From assembly GCA_027068075.1 (NCBI GenBank), contig JAMOUJ010000006.1:154706-218705 (forward strand): DNA of 64,000 nt. Direction: 5' to 3'. This document shows positions 57,941 to 64,000 of this stretch, piece by piece (position 1 is the first letter of the stretch; each line of letters begins with the position of its first letter). The DNA is from Candidatus Aminicenantota bacterium (GTDB lineage: Bacteria > Acidobacteriota > Aminicenantia > S016-38). The notes beneath the pieces were generated by a model that ran no database searches, was not told the origin of the DNA, and was given only the letters and a program-made list of their open reading frames with translations. Made by a program: the position numbers and the translations under genes.

Positions 57941-58002
57941 TATTTTAGTTTAGCATAAAATCCCTTCTCCGGTGTGATAAAATACTATTTCGGAGGTAGG
58001 AA

Positions 58003-58386
58003 ATGAGAGTGTTTGTAACTGCAAAAGGAAAGGATTTGGATTCCTCGGTGGATCCAAGATTTGGAAGGGCGGAGTACTACATAATTTACGATACCGAGAC
58101 CGGAGAGTTCAAGGCCGTGGAAAATCCCTTCAAAAGGGGCCAGACCGCCGTGGGTATTTCCCTGGCCCAGAGGGTAATAGAGGAAGGGGCCCAGGCGGCC
58201 ATAAGCGGGAATTTCGGGCCCAACGCCTTTGAGGTGCTCAAGGCCGCCGGGATTTCCCTCTACCGGGCCGGAGGGGACCTTACGGTAAAGGAAGCCCTGG
58301 ACGCCTTGGTTAAGGGGAAACTTCCGGCCATGAATTCGGCCACCCCTAGGGAAGTGGCGGAGAAACTGGAAAAGGAGTTAAAATGA
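58003..58386 (+). CDS. NifX/NifB-associated (dinitrogenase Fe-Mo cofactor biosynthesis) domain protein
   Basis: 127 residues. VDPRFGRAEYYIIYDTETGEFKAVENP and AISGNFGPNAFEVLKAAGISLYRA are signature blocks of the dinitrogenase iron-molybdenum cofactor biosynthesis family. No nif genes are nearby; such stand-alone proteins commonly sit with Mrp-type ATPases and are thought to carry iron-sulfur or metal clusters. SD GGAGGT precedes the ATG; stop overlaps the next start (ATGA). Confidence 0.9.
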   Translation: MRVFVTAKGKDLDSSVDPRFGRAEYYIIYDTETGEFKAVENPFKRGQTAVGISLAQRVIEEGAQAAISGNFGPNAFEVLKAAGISLYRAGGDLTVKEALDALVKGKLPAMNSATPREVAEKLEKELK

Positions 58387-59222
58387 TCATCTCCGTGGCC
58401 AGCGGAAAGGGGGGAACGGGCAAGACCACCTTTTCGGTTCTCTTGGCCCGGGCCGTGGCCCCTGCCCTTTACATTGACGCCGATGTGGAGGAGCCCAACG
58501 GCGGGATATTCCTCAAGCCGGACATAGAAAGGGAGGAGGATTTTACCGAACTGGTTCCCAAAATCATCCCGGAAAAATGCACCTACTGCGGAGAATGCGC
58601 CAGGGCCTGTCCCTACAAGGCGCTGGTAATCATCCCCCCTCCGGCAAAAAAGGACCTTTTTTTCCCAGAACTCTGCCATTCCTGCGGCGTTTGTGCCTAT
58701 GTCTGTCCGGAAAAGGGAGCCCTTATAGAGGTTCCCAGGAAGAAGGGGGTGATAAGGGTGGGAAAGGCCGGAGATCTGGACTTCATGGAGGGGGTCCTTA
58801 ACATCGGAGAGCCCACCGCCGTTCCCCTCATTAAGTCCCTGGTTAAGAGGGCCAGGGAATATCCCGGGGATGTAATCCTGGACGCTCCCCCGGGAACCTC
58901 ATGTCCCGTGGTGGAGGCCGTGGGGGAGGCGGACTTCGTTCTTCTGGTGGCGGAGCCCACCCCCTTCGGAGTCCACGACCTTTCCCTGGTGGTGGACATG
59001 GTGAGACAACTGGACAAGAGATTCGCCGTGGTGGTAAACAAAGCCCAGGAGGGCAACACGCTGGTGGAGGATTACGCCCGAAGGGAGGGAATTCCCGTTC
59101 TGTTTAAGATTCCCTTCTCCGAGGAAATAGCCCGGATGTATTCCCGGGGAGAACTTCCCTTCGGCAGGTTTGAGGCTCAACTCCGGGAACTTCACCTTAA
59201 AATCAAGGAGATGGCAGGATGA
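58383..59222 (+). CDS. Mrp/MinD-type P-loop ATPase with ferredoxin insert (1)
   Basis: 279 residues. Deviant Walker A SGKGGTGKTTF (8-17), then two [4Fe-4S] motifs inserted in the fold: CTYCGECARACPYKAL and CHSCGVCAYVCPEKGA (about residues 66-115), then DAPPGTSCPVVEAV and VVNKAQEGN. Such ATPases are proposed scaffold or transfer factors for iron-sulfur clusters. Start and stop overlap both neighbours by 4 nt. Confidence 0.92.
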   Translation: MIISVASGKGGTGKTTFSVLLARAVAPALYIDADVEEPNGGIFLKPDIEREEDFTELVPKIIPEKCTYCGECARACPYKALVIIPPPAKKDLFFPELCHSCGVCAYVCPEKGALIEVPRKKGVIRVGKAGDLDFMEGVLNIGEPTAVPLIKSLVKRAREYPGDVILDAPPGTSCPVVEAVGEADFVLLVAEPTPFGVHDLSLVVDMVRQLDKRFAVVVNKAQEGNTLVEDYARREGIPVLFKIPFSEEIARMYSRGELPFGRFEAQLRELHLKIKEMAG

Positions 59223-60121
59223 GTCCCAGGGAAATTGTGATAATAAGCGGAAAGGGGGGAACGGGCAAAACCACCATAACCTCCTCCTTCGTCTGGTGGC
59301 TTCATGGGAGGGGAGAGAAGTTCGTCATCGCCGACGCCGATGTGGACGCCGCCGACATGCACATCCTCATGAACCCTCGGCCCTGGAAGGAGGAGGAGTT
59401 CGTGGGCAAGTCCGTGGCGGAAATAGACGATTCCCTCTGTACATACTGCGACATTTGCCGTCAACTTTGCCGTTTTGACGCCATTTATGTGGACGAAGAC
59501 GGGGTTTATAGGGTTAATCCCTTCCGATGCGACGGGTGCACCCTTTGCGAAATAGCCTGCCCGGTGAAGGCCATAAGTATGGTGCCCCAGGTGGTGGGGA
59601 AGTGGTTCCTTTCCACGACCCCCTTCGGCCCCATGGTTCACGCTAAACTGAAGCCCGGGGCGGAGAACTCAGGGAACCTGGTCACCATGGTAAAGCATCA
59701 GGCTCGCCTTCTGGCGGAAAAGGAGGGAATCCCCCACATAATAGTGGACGGTCCTCCGGGCATCGGCTGTCCGGTGACCTCCGCCATATCCGGAGCCAGT
59801 TTCGTGGCGGTGGTGGCGGAGCCCAGTTTTTCCGCCATCCACGACATGGAGAGGGCGGTGGAGACGGCGGAGCACTTCCAGGTTCCCCACGGAATACTCG
59901 TAAACAAGGCCGGGATAAACCCCGAAAACGAGGAGAAAATAAGGGAGTTTGCCCGCCGTAAGGGCATTCCCTTCCTGGGGCAGGTTCCCTTTACCCGGTG
60001 CGTCGTAGACGCCCTGGTGGAGAAGAAGATAGCCGCCTCCTCATGCCCGCAGGTGCGGGAGGCCCTGGAGGGGGTTTTTGAAAAAATCATGGAGGTCGTG
60101 AATGGGACGGCTCAAAAATAA
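59219..60121 (+). CDS. Mrp/MinD-type P-loop ATPase with ferredoxin insert (2)
   Basis: 300-residue paralogue of the preceding protein with the same layout: SGKGGTGKTTITSS, cluster motifs CTYCDICRQLCRFDAI and CDGCTLCEIACPVKAI, then DGPPGIGCPVTSAI and LVNKAGINPE. The two together may form a heterodimer, as seen where such genes come in pairs. In the first cluster the proline after the fourth cysteine is replaced by Arg. Stop overlaps the DUF59 gene by 20 nt. Confidence 0.92.
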   Translation: MSPREIVIISGKGGTGKTTITSSFVWWLHGRGEKFVIADADVDAADMHILMNPRPWKEEEFVGKSVAEIDDSLCTYCDICRQLCRFDAIYVDEDGVYRVNPFRCDGCTLCEIACPVKAISMVPQVVGKWFLSTTPFGPMVHAKLKPGAENSGNLVTMVKHQARLLAEKEGIPHIIVDGPPGIGCPVTSAISGASFVAVVAEPSFSAIHDMERAVETAEHFQVPHGILVNKAGINPENEEKIREFARRKGIPFLGQVPFTRCVVDALVEKKIAASSCPQVREALEGVFEKIMEVVNGTAQK

Positions 60122-60455
60122 GGTGATAGAAGCCCTTATGAGGGTTTACGACCCGGAGTTGAGGAAGGATGTAATTTCCCTTCAACTGGTCAGGGACCTG
60201 AAGGTGGACGAGGAGACGGGCAAAGTTTCCCTCACCTTTCGCCCCACGGCCTTTACCTGTCCCATAGGAATTCAACTTGCCCTCATGATAAAACAGGCGG
60301 TGAAGAGGGTGGAGGGGGTGAAGGAGGTGGATGTGAAGGTGGTGGACTTCGCATGGGCAAAACAGGCCATGGAATACCTCAAGGCCCTGGACGAGGAGGA
60401 AGAGGAAAAGAAGGAAGAGGAAGAAAAGAAAGAAGAAGAGAAAACCGGGAGTTAG
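60102..60455 (+). CDS. DUF59 (MIP18-like) iron-sulfur assembly protein
   Basis: 117 residues. ALMRVYDPELRKDVISLQLVRDL and VSLTFRPTAFTCPIGIQLALMIK match the DUF59/SufT type family, including the single conserved Cys in TCPI. The last 20 residues are almost only Glu and Lys, an odd tail likely disordered. With the NifX-like protein and two Mrp-type ATPases it forms a four-gene overlapping unit for metal-cluster handling. Confidence 0.85.
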   Translation: MGRLKNKVIEALMRVYDPELRKDVISLQLVRDLKVDEETGKVSLTFRPTAFTCPIGIQLALMIKQAVKRVEGVKEVDVKVVDFAWAKQAMEYLKALDEEEEEKKEEEEKKEEEKTGS

Positions 60456-60467
60456 TATAATATCCCC

Positions 60468-61412
60468 ATGAAGATTCTGGTCACCGGAGCCTCCGGTTTC
60501 ATAGGCTCCCACCTCAAAAATAAACTTAGAGAGGAGGGGCATGAGGTCTATGGGATGAGCCGGAGACCCGGCCAGGAGTTTCAGGCGGACATAAGGGATA
60601 CGGCGAAGGTGGTGGACTTCGTGCGGCGGGAGGGGATCCAGGTGGTTTTTCACCTTTCAGCGGCCCTGGGGTCCCACCCGGGGGGTGAGGAGTACATAAT
60701 GGATGTGAATTACCGGGCCACCCGGGCCCTGGCCGAGGCCCTCATCCCGGAGCCGGTAAAATTCGTTTTTTTCAGTTCCACGGGGGTCCACGGCAATGTA
60801 CCTCCGGGAAGGCCTGCGGACGAAGACTCTCCCCTTTCCCCCATGAGTCCCTACGAAAGGTCCAAGGCCCTGGCGGAGGAGGCGGTGATGAAGGCCCGGG
60901 GTCGGGGATTGAGGGCCTGGATAATAAGGCCTGGATGGGTTTACGGTCCCGGCGACCGCAGAACCTTCAAACTTTTCAAGTTCCTCATGAAAAACACGCC
61001 CCTTCCCGGCAACGGAAGGAACCATCAGCATCCCATCTACATTCGTGACCTGGTGGAGGCGAGCCTGAAATTTCTGGGCGAGCCCCCTTCCCCCATTTAC
61101 ATAATCAGCGGAGACGAAATTCTCACCGTGAGGGAGTTGGTGAGGGTGGCCTGTGCCTCCTTCGGTTGCAGGCAGGAGAGGGTGTTCTTTCCGGTAACCC
61201 CCGTTCTCGTGGCTTCCTACCCCCTGAGGTGGTTTTTTTCCCTCATGGGCAGGGAGGCCCCCATAACCCCGGCCAAGGTAAGTTTCTTCACCGTCAATCG
61301 GGAGTTTTCCGTGGAGAGGGCCAGGAGGGAACTGGGTTTTTCGCCGGCGGTGGACTTTGCCCGGGGAACGGCCCGGGCCTTTGAGTGGTATAAGCGGGCG
61401 GGCTGGCTGTAA
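60468..61412 (+). CDS. NAD-dependent epimerase/dehydratase (extended SDR)
   Basis: 314 residues. NAD site VTGASGFIGSHL (6-17), substrate-side Ser-Thr in FFSSTGVHG, catalytic SPYERSKALAE with Tyr-x3-Lys, then IIRPGWVYGPGDRR. Substrate is a nucleotide sugar or lipid-linked sterol-type molecule; not resolved. TATAAT at 60456-60461 ends 6 nt before the ATG, so it probably has its own leaderless transcript even though the upstream gene is only 12 nt away. Confidence 0.88.
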   Translation: MKILVTGASGFIGSHLKNKLREEGHEVYGMSRRPGQEFQADIRDTAKVVDFVRREGIQVVFHLSAALGSHPGGEEYIMDVNYRATRALAEALIPEPVKFVFFSSTGVHGNVPPGRPADEDSPLSPMSPYERSKALAEEAVMKARGRGLRAWIIRPGWVYGPGDRRTFKLFKFLMKNTPLPGNGRNHQHPIYIRDLVEASLKFLGEPPSPIYIISGDEILTVRELVRVACASFGCRQERVFFPVTPVLVASYPLRWFFSLMGREAPITPAKVSFFTVNREFSVERARRELGFSPAVDFARGTARAFEWYKRAGWL

Positions 61413-62267
61413 ATGGTGCCTCCGGCCATAATAAGCGCTTCAAGAAGGACGGACATCCCCGCCTTTTATCTGGACTGGTTGGTGGAGGGGATTAAAAAGG
61501 GGGAGGTGGTGGTGAAGGGGCCCTACGGCAGGGTTTACCGGGTAAAACTCATCCCGGAGAGGGTTCATACCCTGGTTCTTTGGTCCAAGAATTTTTCTCC
61601 CCTTCTAAAAAACCGGGAGGCCAGGAAAACCCTGGATTCCTATTCCCAACTCTATTTTCTCTTCACCATTACCGGTCTGGGTGGAGGTCCATGGGAGCGG
61701 GGAGTTCCGTCCCCGGAGGTGGCCGTGGCCCAACTAAAGCCCCTGGCCCAGTGGTGGGGGCCCGAGAGAATAGGCCTCAGATTTGACCCGGTGGTTTACT
61801 GGCGGGAGAGGGGGCAGTTGAAGACCAACCTTTATTTTTTTGAGAAATTGGCCCCTCTTCTGGAAAGCGCAGGTATAAAAAGGGTAATCTTCAGTTTCGT
61901 CACCTGGTATCCCAAGGCGGTGAGGAGGACCAGGGAGGCAAGGATGGATTTTTACGACCCTACCCCGGAGGAAAAAATAAGGGCCGAGGAGTACCTGGTT
62001 TCCGTGGCCCGGGCCCACGGCCTTTCCCTGGAGGCCTGCTCCCAGCCCCGGGAACTCATTTTCCCCCCCATAAAGAGGGGAGCCTGCATAGACGCCGAAC
62101 TTCTATCGGAACTTCATCCCCGGGCCTGGAAACTCTCCCTGCCCAAGGACCCGGGCCAGAGGAATCTGTGTGGATGTTCCAGGTCCATTGACATCGGAAG
62201 TTATTCCCTCCCGTGTCGCCATCTGTGTCTGTATTGCTACGCCAATCCTAAGGTTAGAGTTTATTAA
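61413..62267 (+). CDS. DUF1848 family protein with C-terminal CX3CX2C
   Basis: 284 residues, starting right after the epimerase stop. IISASRRTDIPAFYLDWLVEGIKKG and LIPERVHTLVLWSKNFSPLL are family blocks, and GLRFDPVVYW follows. The C-terminus has CGCSRSIDIG and then Cys268-x3-Cys272-x2-Cys275 (PCRHLCLYCYA), the spacing used by radical SAM enzymes to hold a [4Fe-4S] cluster, but at the opposite end of the protein. Function unknown. Confidence 0.85.
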   Translation: MVPPAIISASRRTDIPAFYLDWLVEGIKKGEVVVKGPYGRVYRVKLIPERVHTLVLWSKNFSPLLKNREARKTLDSYSQLYFLFTITGLGGGPWERGVPSPEVAVAQLKPLAQWWGPERIGLRFDPVVYWRERGQLKTNLYFFEKLAPLLESAGIKRVIFSFVTWYPKAVRRTREARMDFYDPTPEEKIRAEEYLVSVARAHGLSLEACSQPRELIFPPIKRGACIDAELLSELHPRAWKLSLPKDPGQRNLCGCSRSIDIGSYSLPCRHLCLYCYANPKVRVY

Positions 62268-62426
62268 TTTTCAATACCTCTTCCTCTTAAAATGCACTGT
62301 TTTTGTGCAAAAATATGGAAATTAAGGTATTTTTTGGCTATGCGTTTCAACAGGGGTGTTGAAATTTTCTAAACCCTCATCAATGCTTAATTTACAGAAC
62401 GCAGGACCCCGAACACCGCCGTGTAG

Positions 62427-62432
62427 TATAAT
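62427..62432 (+). promoter_or_regulatory. -10 element of the AAA+ gene
   Basis: TATAAT ends 6 nt before ATG 62439; no convincing -35. The upstream 62268-62426 is non-coding and AT-rich, with a dyad TTTCAACA (62344-62351) / TGTTGAAA (62357-62364) that may be an operator. Confidence 0.45.
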
Positions 62433-62438
62433 TGAAGT

Positions 62439-64000
62439 ATGGAAATAACGGAATTTTTCCCGGAAAAAAGGAACCTGGAGGACTGGCTTTTCCTGGCCCA
62501 CCTCCTGGTGCTTTCGGAGATGAACACCCACCAGTGGTTTTCCCTGGAAATGGCCAGGGTGATGAAGGGGGTTTTCTTCGGCGAGGCCAGGCCGTATTTT
62601 CTTTATCACCTTAAGTATCTGAGCGATTTTCAGAGCCTGATTTTCTCCGAAGATTACTTCAAAAAGGTGGGTGCCTGCCTGGAGGATGAATGCGGAGATG
62701 ATTATTTGAAAGCGGTGGAAACCTCGCTGAGGAGGTTTGCCCCGGGGGTGGAGGAGGACGGAACTCTGTTTTTAACCCTGGGGGACGCAAAGATAAAACT
62801 GTTTCCCTTTTTCCTTTACCGCGACGGAAAGATATGGAGGTTCAAGGAAGTCAAGGACGATACCCCCACCTATTCCCACGGGGAACAGTTCTTGAAAATC
62901 TCTGAGCGTTCGGTGAGGGAGGAACTCGGCAGATTCTTCCTCAATGTCCTGGCCCTGGAGGAAGCGGAAAAACTCCTGGGCAAGACCCGGGTTAAGCCCC
63001 TCAAGGGGGGGTGGGATGCCTACACCAGGGGGAAGATTAACCTGGCCTTTTCCCTTCTTCTCTTCGCAGTGGAGGAGGGGAGAACCCTGCCCGTGGTCCT
63101 CTATCTTCTGGCCCGGATAAGCAAGATAAGGGAAAACCGCCAGGACCTGGAAGCCTACGCCAGGAAAATGGTGGAACTTTATCCTGACCTGGACAGGAGT
63201 TACGAGGCCCTGGCCTGGTTGGGAGAACTTCTGGGCACCGGCAAAACCCTGAGCCTGGCGGTGGAGAAGGGATTGAAACTCAACCCCAGAAACAGGTATC
63301 TGAAGAGAAAGAAGAGGGAACTTCAGAGGGAATCCAGGGAGAAACAGGAGGAGGGGGAGAATTTTCTCCTTCTTATGAACGGCCTTGATTACGAGGAGGC
63401 CATTGGAAGGGAAGCCGAGGTGCGTCAACTCTTTGAAATCCTTTCCTGCCACTACAAGAGCAACGCCCTGGTGGTGGGGGAGGAGGGGGTGGGAAAGACC
63501 GCCCTGGTTGAGGAATTCGTCCGGAGGGTGGACCGGGGCATGGTCCCGGAGGAACTTCGGGGCCGGAAGGTTTATAAACTGAGTTTTGCCCGCTCCATCG
63601 CCGGCACGAAGTTCCGGGGGCAGTTTGAGGAGAGGATCTTAGGAGTCCTGGAAAAGGTGAAGGAGAGCGGGGGAATCCTGTTCCTGGACGATGTTCACTT
63701 TTTGCTCGCCCCTTCCTTTTCCAAGGGCGCCGGCCTGGACATAGCCGGGGTACTGCTTCCGGAAATGGAGAAAAAGTCCATACAACTCATAGCCACCACC
63801 ACCCCCGCCAGCCTTTCGGACCTCAGGGAAACCGCCCCGGCCTTCGTAAGAAGATTTCACATTTTAAGGCTTCAGGAGATAGAACCTTCCCTCATGGAGA
63901 GGATACTGGAGAGGAAGAGGGAGCGGATAGAGACCCATCACAGCGTATTCCTTCCGGGAAAACTTCTGAGGAACATAATGGAACTCGCTCAGATTTACCT
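62439..64000 (+). CDS. ClpA/ClpB-like AAA+ ATPase (truncated by window end)
   Basis: At least 520 residues, open to the last base. The first 310 residues are helical with no Clp N-terminal repeats; NPRNRYLKRKKRELQ and neighbouring helices suggest a TPR-like region. The AAA+ domain then shows DYEEAIGREAEVRQLFEIL, Walker A VGEEGVGKT (about 348-356), the pore-loop region AGTKFRGQFEERI, Walker B ILFLDDVHFLL and the arginine-finger-like PAFVRRF. The AGTKFRGQFEER segment is typical of ClpB/ClpA D1 domains. A chaperone or remodelling ATPase with an unusual substrate domain is likely; the second domain lies beyond the window. Confidence 0.82.
   Translation, partial: MEITEFFPEKRNLEDWLFLAHLLVLSEMNTHQWFSLEMARVMKGVFFGEARPYFLYHLKYLSDFQSLIFSEDYFKKVGACLEDECGDDYLKAVETSLRRFAPGVEEDGTLFLTLGDAKIKLFPFFLYRDGKIWRFKEVKDDTPTYSHGEQFLKISERSVREELGRFFLNVLALEEAEKLLGKTRVKPLKGGWDAYTRGKINLAFSLLLFAVEEGRTLPVVLYLLARISKIRENRQDLEAYARKMVELYPDLDRSYEALAWLGELLGTGKTLSLAVEKGLKLNPRNRYLKRKKRELQRESREKQEEGENFLLLMNGLDYEEAIGREAEVRQLFEILSCHYKSNALVVGEEGVGKTALVEEFVRRVDRGMVPEELRGRKVYKLSFARSIAGTKFRGQFEERILGVLEKVKESGGILFLDDVHFLLAPSFSKGAGLDIAGVLLPEMEKKSIQLIATTTPASLSDLRETAPAFVRRFHILRLQEIEPSLMERILERKRERIETHHSVFLPGKLLRNIMELAQIY

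Overview
The window reads as a stretch of chromosome from a G+C-rich, strictly anaerobic and probably thermophilic diderm bacterium. The anaerobic reading rests on two 2-oxoacid:ferredoxin oxidoreductases, a butyrate kinase/phosphotransbutyrylase operon and several ferredoxin-domain proteins with no respiratory gene in sight. The thermophilic reading rests only on heavy AGG/AGA arginine and ATA isoleucine codon use. The diderm reading rests on a lipoprotein-sorting-like protein, a predicted outer-membrane barrel and an RND/MMPL pump. No rRNA is present, so the phylum cannot be fixed; an uncultured lineage is plausible but this is inference.

Layout. 1-7184: end of a carbamoyltransferase, a malic enzyme, then a compact operon (butyrate kinase, phosphate butyryltransferase, indolepyruvate:ferredoxin oxidoreductase alpha and beta, second phosphate acyltransferase) that should oxidise aryl or branched 2-oxoacids to acyl-CoA and recover ATP through acyl phosphate. 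7185-13250: an AT-rich island holding an AlwI-type restriction endonuclease, two beta-class adenine-type methyltransferases and a large PD-(D/E)XK-like protein. 13300-15440: a tandem array of DUF4143-type ATPase genes, one intact and two internally deleted, each headed by the same 44-bp palindromic element. 15441-21052: ruvB-ruvA-ruvC-yebC, hutU, trmO and lepB. 21115-26085: an outer-membrane barrel, a lipoprotein-sorting-like protein, an MMPL pump and a TetR regulator with two matching 20-bp operators. 26215-33711: an altered class II amidotransferase, a PurN-histidine-kinase fusion, purM, a secreted M14 peptidase and a secreted glycosidase-like protein. 33752-36500: two tRNA-Ser genes, SRP RNA, dnaX-ebfC-recR. 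36513-39516: porCDAB. 39545-51200: MglB/MglA, a sigma-54 activator, assorted enzymes and membrane proteases, a FecR/WVP-repeat secreted protein, and a four-gene signalling cluster of roadblock-like, DUF4388-like, histidine kinase and response-regulator proteins. 51197-57940: L,D-transpeptidase, DUF401 permease, rsmI, nadE plus separate nitrilase, two glycosyltransferase-like genes, TauE exporter. 58003-60455: NifX-like protein, two tandem Mrp-type ATPases with ferredoxin inserts and a DUF59 protein. The window ends in an epimerase, a DUF1848 protein and a truncated ClpA/B-like AAA+ gene.

A recurrent feature across the window is promoter economy: at least ten genes have a TAnnnT -10 element ending 6-9 nt before the start codon, implying leaderless mRNAs, and in four promoters the -35 element sits in the loop of an inverted repeat. 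The most unusual single items are the PurN-histidine kinase fusion, the ATPase array with its start-codon palindrome, and the small leaderless ORF coupled to the restriction endonuclease.
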